In this document: positions 25,441 to 33,024 of the stretch, in pieces
Layout of the letters: every line of letters begins with the position of its first letter
How positions within the stretch are numbered: position 1 is the stretch's first letter
The notes under the pieces: generated by a model
Databases searched by the model: none
What the model saw: only the letters and a program-made list of their open reading frames with translations
Told to the model about the DNA's origin: nothing
Made by a program: the position numbers and the translations under genes
From: an uncultured Lachnospiraceae bacterium
Lineage (GTDB): Bacteria; Bacillota; Clostridia; Lachnospirales; Lachnospiraceae
Assembly: GCA_944383545.1 (NCBI GenBank)
Contig: CALWPY010000005.1
Coordinates: 1 to 64,000, forward strand
Direction of reading: 5' to 3'
Length of the DNA: 64,000 nt

Positions 25441-25542
25441 AGTAATTTCCCTCCTATTTCTGCTTCACTTAGCTGATATATATTCAACTTACCCAAAGAA
25501 GCAATATTTAAACTAAAGTTTAGGGAAAAAGCTTTTTATTAC

Positions 25543-25836
25543 AAATAAAAAAAGCTCCCATCCCTAACATAAATTATGCCGGGACAAGAGATATTCTCCT
25601 GCGGTGCCACCCTGCTTGATGAAATTCATCCACTCAATGTATACTGACATATACCTGACTTTTTAACGAAGCTTCTCCTCCGTCTCACCTACTGAAATTT
25701 TCGGCTCGCCCTCAAAAGTCCATTCCCTTAAGTATTCCATACCGTAATTCCACCACATACGGCTCTCTGTAAAGAAATAATCTCAAAGTACTACTCTTTC
25801 TCAACGGTTTAGTGATAAGCACATATTAAATTTGCT
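25543..25836 (-). ncRNA. Tryptophan-specific T-box leader
   Basis: The minus-strand leader has the T-box sequence AGGGTGGCACCGCAGG (25613-25598), whose GGTGGCACCGC bulge pairs with the CCA end of tRNA. It is followed by an intrinsic terminator (GTCCC...GGGATGGGAGC then TTTTTTT, ending about 25547). Stem I carries an AGTA element (near 25790) and the specifier region GGGAATGGACTT, in which the UGG codon (25722-25720) is preceded by GAA and followed by A as usual. UGG assigns it to tRNA-Trp, in keeping with the TrpB-like gene it controls. This leader fills most of the 453-base gap upstream of that gene. Confidence 0.9.
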
Positions 25837-25842
25837 TTTTAC

Positions 25843-25872
25843 ATGATACCACATAAGACAGACCGACGTCAA
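25843..25872 (-). promoter_or_regulatory. Promoter of the T-box/TrpB-like transcript
   Basis: On the minus strand TTGACG (25872-25867), 18 bases, TATCAT (25848-25843), just ahead of the T-box leader. Confidence 0.7.
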
Positions 25873-25893
25873 GGAGTGTATTTTGAACTATAC

Positions 25894-26364
25894 TTATAGT
25901 ACTCCTTCTATCTTTAAAAGCTTTTCTTTTATATCTACACCGCCTGCATATCCTACAAGTTTTCCGTTCTTCCCTATCACTCTGTGGCATGGCACAATAA
26001 TCATTATTGGATTTTTATTATTTGCCATTCCTACTGCTCTTGCGGCCTTTGGATTTCCGACATTTTCTGCAATCTGTCCATAGCTTAGGGTTTCACCGTA
26101 AGGAATCTTTCTTAACTCCTCCCATACCTTCATCTGAAAAGGCGTGCCTTTGAGGGAAAGCGGCACGGTAAAAACCTTCCTCGTTCCCTCAAAGTACTCA
26201 CGCAGTTCCTTTTCTGCCTGTTTTATCAGCGGGGTTTCTTTTTTAATATATGAATTATCCACATATACAGAGTTTAAAGATATTTCACATATACCCTTTT
26301 CATCCTCTGCTATGCTTATTTCACCGATTGGAAAATTATAAGTCCAAAAATTAATTCTATTCAT
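25894..26364 (-). CDS. ogt: Methylated-DNA-protein-cysteine S-methyltransferase
   Basis: The 156-residue protein has the active-site motif IVPCHRVIGKNGKLVGYAGG, with the acceptor cysteine, and the DNA-binding helix LSYGQIAENVGNPKAARAVGMA with the arginine finger. It repairs O6-methylguanine by irreversible methyl transfer to itself. Length and the N-terminal domain (YNFPIGEISIAEDEKGI) fit Ogt. It is monocistronic, with a GAGGTGAGGGTG ribosome site, between the anti-sigma factor gene and the T-box leader. Confidence 0.95.
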   Translation of the reverse strand: MNRINFWTYNFPIGEISIAEDEKGICEISLNSVYVDNSYIKKETPLIKQAEKELREYFEGTRKVFTVPLSLKGTPFQMKVWEELRKIPYGETLSYGQIAENVGNPKAARAVGMANNKNPIMIIVPCHRVIGKNGKLVGYAGGVDIKEKLLKIEGVL

Positions 26365-26390
26365 ATCACCCTCACCTCATATCAGTTTTA

Positions 26391-27020
26391 CTATTTATTA
26401 TTAAAGCTTTCCTCGTCTGCCAAATCCACTATTTTTATTACCTGAGTAGTATCTTCATATTTTATTGTCAGGGTATCATTTTCATCTATTGTTTTTGCAC
26501 TGCCGTCTTCATTCATTATAGTATTATCATCAATAAATGTAAATCCAAAATACCCTCCCTTTGTAATTGGCTTATCCAGAGGATTGACATTATATTCTTT
26601 TACGGTTATCACATATGGATTGACAGATTCAACTTCAACATTAATATATTTACTATCATCTTTCGGCATAAATCCCAGGGTAACAACGTCATAAACCTTT
26701 TCATATGTCATACTGACATCTTCCTGCTCGGCAATACTGCCATGACCAAAGTAATATAAGTACCCTCCAAACAAAAGTATTAAGCATAGAGCTGTTATTC
26801 CTGCTGCCCTCCAGGAAAGTCTTTTAAGCTTCTTAAAAGGTTTTATGCTCTTCTTATTTTCACTGATGTCAGTTACTCCTATCTCTTTTCTCATTTTTTC
26901 GAGCACCTTTCTGCAGTCAGGGCATGTCTCCAAATGCTTTTCAATCTCTATGTTACTTTCCTCACTGGTAAGCCCGTCTATATAGCTTGGTAATAAATCC
27001 CTTATTATTTCACACTTCAT
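26391..27020 (-). CDS. Zinc-finger anti-sigma factor, membrane-anchored
   Basis: The 209-residue protein starts with a ZAS-type domain: MKCEIIRDLLPSYIDGLTSEE, then EIEKHLETCPDCRKVL, with the H-x3-C-x2-C zinc site. A single membrane helix (about residues 73-90, ITALCLILLFGGYLYYFG) leads to an outer domain of ~115 residues with a beta-rich pattern. It binds the partner sigma factor encoded two bases upstream and releases it upon an envelope signal. The outer domain matches no family that I recognise. Confidence 0.88.
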   Translation of the reverse strand: MKCEIIRDLLPSYIDGLTSEESNIEIEKHLETCPDCRKVLEKMRKEIGVTDISENKKSIKPFKKLKRLSWRAAGITALCLILLFGGYLYYFGHGSIAEQEDVSMTYEKVYDVVTLGFMPKDDSKYINVEVESVNPYVITVKEYNVNPLDKPITKGGYFGFTFIDDNTIMNEDGSAKTIDENDTLTIKYEDTTQVIKIVDLADEESFNNK

Positions 27021-27022
27021 AA

Positions 27023-27496
27023 CTAATCCTCCTTAACAATCTTCTGCTTTGCACGGTAAAACGTAACTCTTGCCCAATTTTCATTCTTACCGAAAATATC
27101 TCCTATTTCCCTAAATGAAAAAGCTCCGGTAATTCTAAGGAGAAGTACCTCCTTTTGAACTTCGTCCAATAAATGTATTTTTCGGAAGATTTCCATTTTT
27201 TGCTCTTTAATCAAAATTTCATCTTCCAATGCATTTTTTTCTTCCGGAACATTTTCATTCAGCTCGGATGTCCCTTTACGTTTTCTTTTTTCAAGTTCAC
27301 GATACCATAAATGCTTTGCTATCTGACATAGCCATGTTGTAATTTTACAGCTCCCGTCATATTTACCCGCACATCTTACTGCCTGATAAAAGGTCTCCTG
27401 GGTAAGTTCCTCGGCAATATCTTCATCATGGCACATTGCAAGCAAAAACCTGAAAATGGTTTCGGCATGCTCCTTATATATGACATCCATGTTCAT
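27023..27496 (-). CDS. ECF-type RNA polymerase sigma factor
   Basis: About 157 residues from ATG 27496, which follows GGAGGTGGTG; the frame extends 12 codons upstream without a ribosome site. Region 2 (FRFLLAMCHDEDIAEELTQETFYQAVRCAGKYDG, seen as ELTQETFY and TWLCQIAKHLWYRELEKRKRKG) and region 4 (EVQKEVLLLRITGAFSFREIGDIFGKNENWARVTFYRAKQK) are both present. It is co-transcribed with a zinc-finger anti-sigma factor, the usual signal-controlled pair. An ECF-like promoter lies upstream, which suggests autoregulation. Confidence 0.93.
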   Translation of the reverse strand: MNMDVIYKEHAETIFRFLLAMCHDEDIAEELTQETFYQAVRCAGKYDGSCKITTWLCQIAKHLWYRELEKRKRKGTSELNENVPEEKNALEDEILIKEQKMEIFRKIHLLDEVQKEVLLLRITGAFSFREIGDIFGKNENWARVTFYRAKQKIVKED

Positions 27497-27522
27497 TATA
27501 TCACCACCTCCTTTTAACCATA

Positions 27523-27549
27523 TATCCGACAATTAAGGATTTCGTTACA
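27523..27549 (-). promoter_or_regulatory. ECF-type autoregulatory promoter
   Basis: On the minus strand TGTAACG (27549-27543) and CGGATA (27528-27523) are spaced by 14 bases, giving an AAC ... CGGATA pattern like that of extracytoplasmic sigma promoters. It lies in front of the sigma gene and not near any housekeeping pattern. Confidence 0.4.
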
Positions 27550-27566
27550 GTAATTAATAAACATTT

Positions 27567-28523
27567 TTACAATTTTGTTTTTTTATCTTCTTCTGATACA
27601 CTCTTTCCTGCCTCATCAATTATAAATACCGGACGCTTTCTTACCTCATCAAACATTCTCCAGATATATTCACCAAGTATTCCAAGAGTAAGCATTATTA
27701 TTCCGAATCCCATAAGGATTAAAATGATTATAGTTGTATAACCTTCAACGTCAATATAACCCGTAATATTCTGAAAAAATATTACCAATGCCCATATAAG
27801 CGACGAAAGAAATGCAACCCCTCCTATTGCCGATATACACCTCACGGGAAAATATGAAAAAGAAAGAAGTGAATCAATGGCAAGCTTTATCTTCTTTGAA
27901 AATGTCCAGCGGGATTTGCCGATTTCCCTCTTTTTTCTTGTATAATACACTTTTTCCGAATTAAATCCACACCATAATATCTGTTCAGTAACAGGTGCAT
28001 TTTTTTCTGCCAGCATTACAAGAATGTCAATCACCTGTCTGCTTATCATAAATGTATCAAATCCGCCCTTAGGCATATTTGAAAGAGCAAACTTTCTCAT
28101 CATAAAGCAGTAAATCTTTGAAAAAAGTTTCTGTGAAAAAGGCTCTTCCCTGTCCTCCCTTACCGCTATTACAACCTTACTTCCTTTTTTATACTTTTCA
28201 TACATTTCAAGTATCATTTCCGAAGGCTCCTGCAAATCCGCCGCTTTTCTTACAGCTACTGTACCCGTACATTCAGAAAGTCCCGCAAGGGTCGCAGCAT
28301 GCTCCCCGAAATTTCTGCTGAGATTAACAGGCTTTATCTTTGAATCTGTTTGGGCAAGCTTCTTAATTTCATCATAAGAATTATCCCCGGAGCCGTCATT
28401 TACCATTATGATTTCATAATCACAATCCAGTTTTTTTAATACTTTGTTTTTTAAATCCTCATACAAAGGAAAAAGATTTCCTTCATTATAATATACAGGA
28501 ATTATAATTGATAACTTTTCCAT
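27567..28523 (-). CDS. Polyprenyl-phosphate glycosyltransferase (GT2, GtrB/ArnC-like)
   Basis: About 318 residues. The GT-A domain carries LSIIIPVYYNEGNLFPLYEDL, IIMVNDGSGDNSYDEI, VNLSRNFGEHAATLAG and DLQEPSEMILEM (metal-binding region), followed by MPKGGFDTFMISRQV and a QILWCGF stretch. Two C-terminal membrane helices (~235-258 and ~268-292) place it at the membrane, as in GtrB and ArnC, which load a sugar onto undecaprenyl phosphate. The start is ATG 28523 (AGGGAAG ahead). It is the last gene of a six-gene cluster with flippase-like, GT-C and amino-sugar genes, and should make the lipid-linked donor. Confidence 0.88.
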   Translation of the reverse strand: MEKLSIIIPVYYNEGNLFPLYEDLKNKVLKKLDCDYEIIMVNDGSGDNSYDEIKKLAQTDSKIKPVNLSRNFGEHAATLAGLSECTGTVAVRKAADLQEPSEMILEMYEKYKKGSKVVIAVREDREEPFSQKLFSKIYCFMMRKFALSNMPKGGFDTFMISRQVIDILVMLAEKNAPVTEQILWCGFNSEKVYYTRKKREIGKSRWTFSKKIKLAIDSLLSFSYFPVRCISAIGGVAFLSSLIWALVIFFQNITGYIDVEGYTTIIILILMGFGIIMLTLGILGEYIWRMFDEVRKRPVFIIDEAGKSVSEEDKKTKL

Positions 28524-28548
28524 AATTAATACTTCCCTCATCCTAAAT

Positions 28549-29895
28549 TTATCTATAATAAGGCATGAATACTTTAAAAAAGCAAAACAGAACTATGCCA
28601 ACCAGAATTAAACAAAATGTAAATCTTACTATCCTGCAAAACCATTTATATTTCTTAAAAAAGCCAAGCCATTTTTCAATTCCCAGTGTAGTAAAATACA
28701 TAAGCGAAAAAAGCATAGGCATTACATATCTTCCCTGCGGCTGGTAATCGCTTGTATAGGAATAGTAAATACTTATAATTACAGGAATAATTCCCGAAAT
28801 AAGCATTATCCAGTTAAAGAATCCTGTCTTTATCCATTCGCCGTTTTTTCTTATTGCAAAAAGCTCCATAACACGTAAAAGGCAGCCCGAAAAACCTGCT
28901 GCAAATATCAGCATATAAAAATAATATATTTTATATGGTATTACGATATCCATATGACCGAATACACCTATAAATGAAATAAAAGTACTTTCAATCCAAC
29001 CGCCTTTAAGCATGCCCCAAAGAGATTCACCCTCTCTTTTCGGCGTCAGTATTTTGGAAGGCTTAAGTTCATCTATTCCATAGAGTTCACCATAATAATT
29101 GCAGGTTTTAAGTCCCAATATGTCACCGTCATAGATAATATAATTTCTGATAAACCACCAGCCTGCACATATGAATACCACCCCGATAATTACGAGTCCC
29201 TTTTTAAAAAACTCCTTCCACCTTACGTCCTTATCTGCAAAAAAAGCATAGTAAATAATATAGATAAACACGCTGCACAGTATAAATCCGTAAGCATTGT
29301 AATAGGACTGTGCACAGAAAGAAATGGCAATTCCCAGAAGAATACAGCTCTTATAACTCCAGTTATCTTCCCATGCCGTAATCCACATATATATTATAAA
29401 TGCAACAGAAAACATCGCTATTGCATCCGTATTTACATAGGAATTAATAAACACAAACTGAGGAAGAGTTGTAACAAGCAGAATAAACACTTTCTGATAT
29501 TCCTTATTAAACAGCTTGTCCGATATTTTCATTGTAAGCCATACCGTTAAGGTACCAAAAATAACACTTACCATTCTGGCAGACATAACAAGCGTAAATT
29601 TATCCAAAGTAAATAAGCTTGTCAGCTTCATAAATCCTGCACTTATAATGTAAGAAAGTATCGGAGTAAATCCATAAGATGTTCCCCACATCGTATTTCT
29701 TATAATAGGATTTCCTCCGTGAGGCAGCTTTCCGAATTTATATATATAATTCGGTATCTGAAAACGCATATCTTCATCAGGAGACGCATCATACGGCTGC
29801 ACATATGCCCACAGGAAAAAGAATATAAATATACCTATTATATAAACAATACGAAACACTTTTTCATATGATATTTTCACATCTTTTAAATCCAT
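28549..29895 (-). CDS. Polytopic GT-C-like glycosyltransferase
   Basis: The 448-residue protein has about eleven to twelve membrane helices. The first outer loop, YVQPYDASPDEDMRFQIPNYI, has the acidic DED pair typical of GT-C enzymes (ArnT, PMT and DUF2142-like families), which take sugars from polyprenyl-phosphate donors outside the membrane. Later loops include KPSKILTPKREGESLWGML and SDYQPQGRYVMPMLF, the latter with the QGRY motif of this group. It follows the two flippase genes and precedes the GT2 gene, as ArnT goes with ArnC, E and F in proteobacteria. The acceptor is unknown; teichoic acid, polysaccharide or protein are possible. Confidence 0.72.
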   Translation of the reverse strand: MDLKDVKISYEKVFRIVYIIGIFIFFFLWAYVQPYDASPDEDMRFQIPNYIYKFGKLPHGGNPIIRNTMWGTSYGFTPILSYIISAGFMKLTSLFTLDKFTLVMSARMVSVIFGTLTVWLTMKISDKLFNKEYQKVFILLVTTLPQFVFINSYVNTDAIAMFSVAFIIYMWITAWEDNWSYKSCILLGIAISFCAQSYYNAYGFILCSVFIYIIYYAFFADKDVRWKEFFKKGLVIIGVVFICAGWWFIRNYIIYDGDILGLKTCNYYGELYGIDELKPSKILTPKREGESLWGMLKGGWIESTFISFIGVFGHMDIVIPYKIYYFYMLIFAAGFSGCLLRVMELFAIRKNGEWIKTGFFNWIMLISGIIPVIISIYYSYTSDYQPQGRYVMPMLFSLMYFTTLGIEKWLGFFKKYKWFCRIVRFTFCLILVGIVLFCFFKVFMPYYR

Positions 29896-29932
29896 ATAAC
29901 ATATCCTTGTTTAAACTCAGTATAATTTTATG

Positions 29933-30268
29933 TCACATATAAAATACAATTATTCCAATAAGAATAAGTGCATTTCCTATAATCTTTCTGACTGTTATTT
30001 TTTCACCGAAGAAAATCAGTCCAAGAAACATTACCAAAATATACCCCAGACTTTCTATAACAGGTCCGTTTTTATATGCTATTTCTTTATATGCAATTAT
30101 CGTAAGGACTGTAGAAACAGCCATCATTAAATAGCCTGTAATAACATAGAGATTTAAATATTCCTTTATAAATGACGAATATTTTTTCCCGGCACTCTTT
30201 TTAAGCAACACCTGTGAAAATGAGGCAATCACTACGGAAGCACAGAGAAAAATCCAATATCTATTCAT
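29933..30268 (-). CDS. EamA/SMR-like small membrane protein (ArnF-like flippase subunit)
   Basis: The 111-residue protein has four membrane helices in the SMR/EamA half-transporter pattern. VLTIIAYKEIAYKNGPVIESLGYILVMFLGLIFFGEKIT is the typical second half, seen here as YKNGPVIESLGY followed by FFGEKITVRKIIGNALILIGIIVFY. ArnE/ArnF pairs of this size move undecaprenyl-phosphate-sugar across the membrane. The gene overlaps the 124-residue homolog by eight bases, so a heterodimer is likely. Role in flipping the lipid-linked amino sugar of this cluster is inference. Confidence 0.75.
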   Translation of the reverse strand: MNRYWIFLCASVVIASFSQVLLKKSAGKKYSSFIKEYLNLYVITGYLMMAVSTVLTIIAYKEIAYKNGPVIESLGYILVMFLGLIFFGEKITVRKIIGNALILIGIIVFYM

Positions 30269-30635
30269 TTTTTTCCTCTTTCCTTCCTTCAGTATTAACT
30301 ATAAGAGTACCTGTTATAACTATAATAACCCCAAGCAGATTCCTGATAGTGATTTTCTCCTGGAAAATTATAAACGCCCACAACATCGACCATAAGAGAG
30401 CCATTGAACGGTTTGCATAAGCCACAGATAAATCAATGCTTTTAATAATCTGCTGCCACAGCACCGCATAAATTCCAAGAATTAATATTTCAAGACCATA
30501 CAGCAGAATAAATTTAAAAGACAGAAATTCCTCGAAGGAAGCAAATTTTGCTGATACACCTGCCAAAGTATAAATAATTACGACAAGCTGAAGAAAAAAC
30601 ATCTGTCTTATGGTTATTCCTTTTCTTTCCGACAT
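30261..30635 (-). CDS. EamA/SMR-like small membrane protein (ArnE-like flippase subunit)
   Basis: The 124-residue protein has four membrane helices: LQLVVIIYTLAGVSAKFAS, FILLYGLEILILGIYAVLWQ, SVAYANRSMALLWSMLWAFIIF and NLLGVIIVITGTLIVN. The SVAYANRSMALLW ... FQEKITIRNLLG pattern is that of small multidrug resistance/EamA half-transporters. It pairs with the overlapping 111-residue gene, like ArnE with ArnF. It sits between the ATP-grasp gene and the GT-C gene. Confidence 0.75.
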   Translation of the reverse strand: MSERKGITIRQMFFLQLVVIIYTLAGVSAKFASFEEFLSFKFILLYGLEILILGIYAVLWQQIIKSIDLSVAYANRSMALLWSMLWAFIIFQEKITIRNLLGVIIVITGTLIVNTEGRKEEKNE

Positions 30636-30646
30636 TTTACCTCTCC

Positions 30647-31798
30647 TTAAAGTCCGAGCATTTTCTTTAATACTTCCCTGTCAGGATGCGACACAATATA
30701 ATATCCGTATCTGGTCGAGCTGTCAACTATATCATGACTCATTTCACTGTCCATATTACTGATAAATCTTATTATTTCAGGGTGTTCATCCCTTAATTTG
30801 ATAAACTCACCGTAATCTTTTGCGTTGAATATAAATTTTATGGCAGCTGCCTGAGGAACACATACCTTTACAAATTCCGGTTTCATACCTAAAGCAGTCT
30901 GTATTGTCATTTTTAAAAAATCATATCCCGTAGAAATTCTTACTAAGTCAGAGCCTATGCAGTCTCCGCCCATTCTGGAGCCGATTTCTATTATTTTAAT
31001 ATTCCCGTTTTCATCTATCTTAAATTCTGAATGTGAAGGGCCGCAGGTAATTTCCAACGCATCAAGTGCCTTGAAAATATATTCAGAAGCTTTCTTTTCT
31101 GTTTCTTCATCCAGACCTGACGGCTCCATATGTGCAGTTTCAATAAAATGCGGACTTCCCGTAGTGTACTTCTTTGTGAAACTTAAAAGTCTGTGATTTC
31201 CATTAAAAGAAATACATTCACAGCTGTATTCATTTCCCTCAATATATTCCTCAACTACCGCCTGCTTTTCAAATGAATTTTTCACCGCCTCACTAACAGC
31301 TTCATATATCTCAGATTTATCAGTTATCTTTTTTATTCCTCTGCTTCCTGAACGGTCTGTGGGTTTTACAATAAGCGGATATTTAAGACTTGACATTTCA
31401 ATTTTTTCTACCGCGTTTTTTTCATCAACCCGTAAAAATCCCGGTACTGAAATGCCGTTTTTGGCAAATACGCTTCTCATTTCATATTTATTTGTAGTAA
31501 TACGTATACACTCCATACTGTTTGCGCTAAGCCCCAGCTTCTCCGATATATATGAAGCCGTAATGTTAGCCAAATCTGAAGCTATGGTAAGTACCGCTAC
31601 AGGATTAATGGATTTGCAAATATCTAGTATTTTTTCTTTTTCAACTATACTTACAGGATAAAAAAAATCAGCGTTTCTTTCTCCTGCAGCGTTTTCCTTC
31701 CATGCAAAAACATGTGTTTCAAATCCCATTTCCTTCGCCTTTAAAATAAGGGGATTTTGGAAGTCTCCCGCACCTATGATTACAATCTTTTCTTTCAT
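30647..31798 (-). CDS. ATP-grasp carboxylate-amine ligase
   Basis: The 383-residue protein begins with a Rossmann-like preATP-grasp lobe (KIVIIGAGDFQNPLILKAKEMG), followed by the ATP-grasp fold: TTNKYEMRSVFAKNGISVPGF, YPLIVKPTDRSGSRGIKKI (phosphate loop), VVEEYIEGNEYSCECIS and HSEFKIDENGNIKIIEIGSRMGGDCIG (metal-binding Glu and Asn-type residues). Such ligases couple a carboxylate to an amine with ATP. It follows a WecE-type sugar aminotransferase by three bases, so an obvious hypothesis is that it attaches an amino acid or other acid to the amino sugar made by that enzyme. The substrate is not known from sequence. Confidence 0.85.
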   Translation of the reverse strand: MKEKIVIIGAGDFQNPLILKAKEMGFETHVFAWKENAAGERNADFFYPVSIVEKEKILDICKSINPVAVLTIASDLANITASYISEKLGLSANSMECIRITTNKYEMRSVFAKNGISVPGFLRVDEKNAVEKIEMSSLKYPLIVKPTDRSGSRGIKKITDKSEIYEAVSEAVKNSFEKQAVVEEYIEGNEYSCECISFNGNHRLLSFTKKYTTGSPHFIETAHMEPSGLDEETEKKASEYIFKALDALEITCGPSHSEFKIDENGNIKIIEIGSRMGGDCIGSDLVRISTGYDFLKMTIQTALGMKPEFVKVCVPQAAAIKFIFNAKDYGEFIKLRDEHPEIIRFISNMDSEMSHDIVDSSTRYGYYIVSHPDREVLKKMLGL

Positions 31799-31801
31799 AT
31801 T

Positions 31802-32935
31802 TCACACCTTCCCGTAAAATTTTTTTATCGTATCGGTGATATAAATTATCTTTTCTTCTCCGAGCCCATAATACATTGGCAGTCTTAAAAGTCTTTCACT
31901 CTCCCGGGTCGTAAAATTATCCTCTCCGTTAAACCGTCCGTACTTTTTTCCTGCAGGAGAGCTGTGCAGTGGAAGATAGTGAAACACAGCCTGAATATTA
32001 TTTTTTTTAAGATAATCTATAAGCGCGGTCCTTTCATCTAAATTCTTTACCTTGATATAAAACATATGTGCATTATGTACACAGCCTTTCGGAACATAAG
32101 GTAAAGATATTAAACCTTCATTTTCAAGGTCTTTAAGTTGCCGGTAATACAAATTCCATACATTTAATCGCTCTTTATTTATTTCATCCGCACACTCAAG
32201 CTGAGCCCAAAGATAAGCAGCATTAATGTCACTCGGAAGATATGATGAGCCTGACTCTACCCATGTATACTTATCTACCTGACCTCTGAAAAATTTGCTT
32301 CTGTTAGTACCTTTTTCCCTGATTATTTCCGCTCGTTCAATATTTTTTTCGTCCTTAATTAAAAGAGCTCCGCCCTCTCCCATAGTATAATTTTTCGTTT
32401 CATGAAAGCTTAAACATCCATAATCTCCTATTGTTCCCAAAGCCCTTCCTTTATAGCTTGACATTAACCCCTGGGCAGCATCCTCTATTACAAAAAGGTT
32501 ATGTTTTTTTGCAATCTCCATTATCTTATCCATTTCACAGGAAACCCCTGCATAATGCACCGGAATTATGGCTTTTGTCCTTTCCGTTATGGCATCCTCA
32601 ATAAGATTTTCATCAATATTCATGGTATCAGGTCTGATATCCGTAAATACAGCCTTAGCACCCCTTAAGACAAATGCATCAGCCGTAGAAACAAAAGTAA
32701 AGGAAGGCATTATCACTTCGTCACCTTCCCTTATACCTGTAAGCATTGCGGCTAATTCGGTTGCATGTGTACATGAAGTTGTTAGCATTGCCCTGTTCGT
32801 GCCCGTTTTTTTCTCAAGCCATCTGCTGCATAATTCCGTAAACTTTCCGTCACCGCATATCTTTTTATTTTCCACAGCTTCCCTTATATAATCTAACTCT
32901 CTGCCAATAAAAAGCGGTATATTAAAATCTATCAT
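31802..32935 (-). CDS. WecE/RffA-type dTDP-4-dehydro-6-deoxysugar aminotransferase
   Basis: The 377-residue PLP enzyme (DegT/DnrJ/EryC1 family) follows E. coli WecE closely: GDEVIMPSFTFVSTADAFVLRG, DTMNIDENLIEDAITERT, IIPVHYAGVSCEMDKI, EDAAQGLMSSYKGRALGTIG, SFHETKNYTMGEGGAL (PLP lysine in HETKN), EIIREKGTNRSKFFRGQVDK and SERLLRLPMYYGL. WecE transfers an amino group from glutamate to dTDP-4-keto-6-deoxyglucose giving the 4-amino sugar (dTDP-Fuc4N). The start is ATG 32935, with AAGGGG ahead; the frame extends further upstream. It is the first gene of the six-gene lipid-linked sugar cluster. No rmlA/rmlB genes for the nucleotide sugar are in the window. Confidence 0.9.
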   Translation of the reverse strand: MIDFNIPLFIGRELDYIREAVENKKICGDGKFTELCSRWLEKKTGTNRAMLTTSCTHATELAAMLTGIREGDEVIMPSFTFVSTADAFVLRGAKAVFTDIRPDTMNIDENLIEDAITERTKAIIPVHYAGVSCEMDKIMEIAKKHNLFVIEDAAQGLMSSYKGRALGTIGDYGCLSFHETKNYTMGEGGALLIKDEKNIERAEIIREKGTNRSKFFRGQVDKYTWVESGSSYLPSDINAAYLWAQLECADEINKERLNVWNLYYRQLKDLENEGLISLPYVPKGCVHNAHMFYIKVKNLDERTALIDYLKKNNIQAVFHYLPLHSSPAGKKYGRFNGEDNFTTRESERLLRLPMYYGLGEEKIIYITDTIKKFYGKV

Positions 32936-33024
32936 AATTTTCCCCTTGTTAAAACATTTAAACAAACATATTCTATGACACTTTAATATACCGTTCAATA
33001 TATTTAATAAATTCTTAAGAATTC

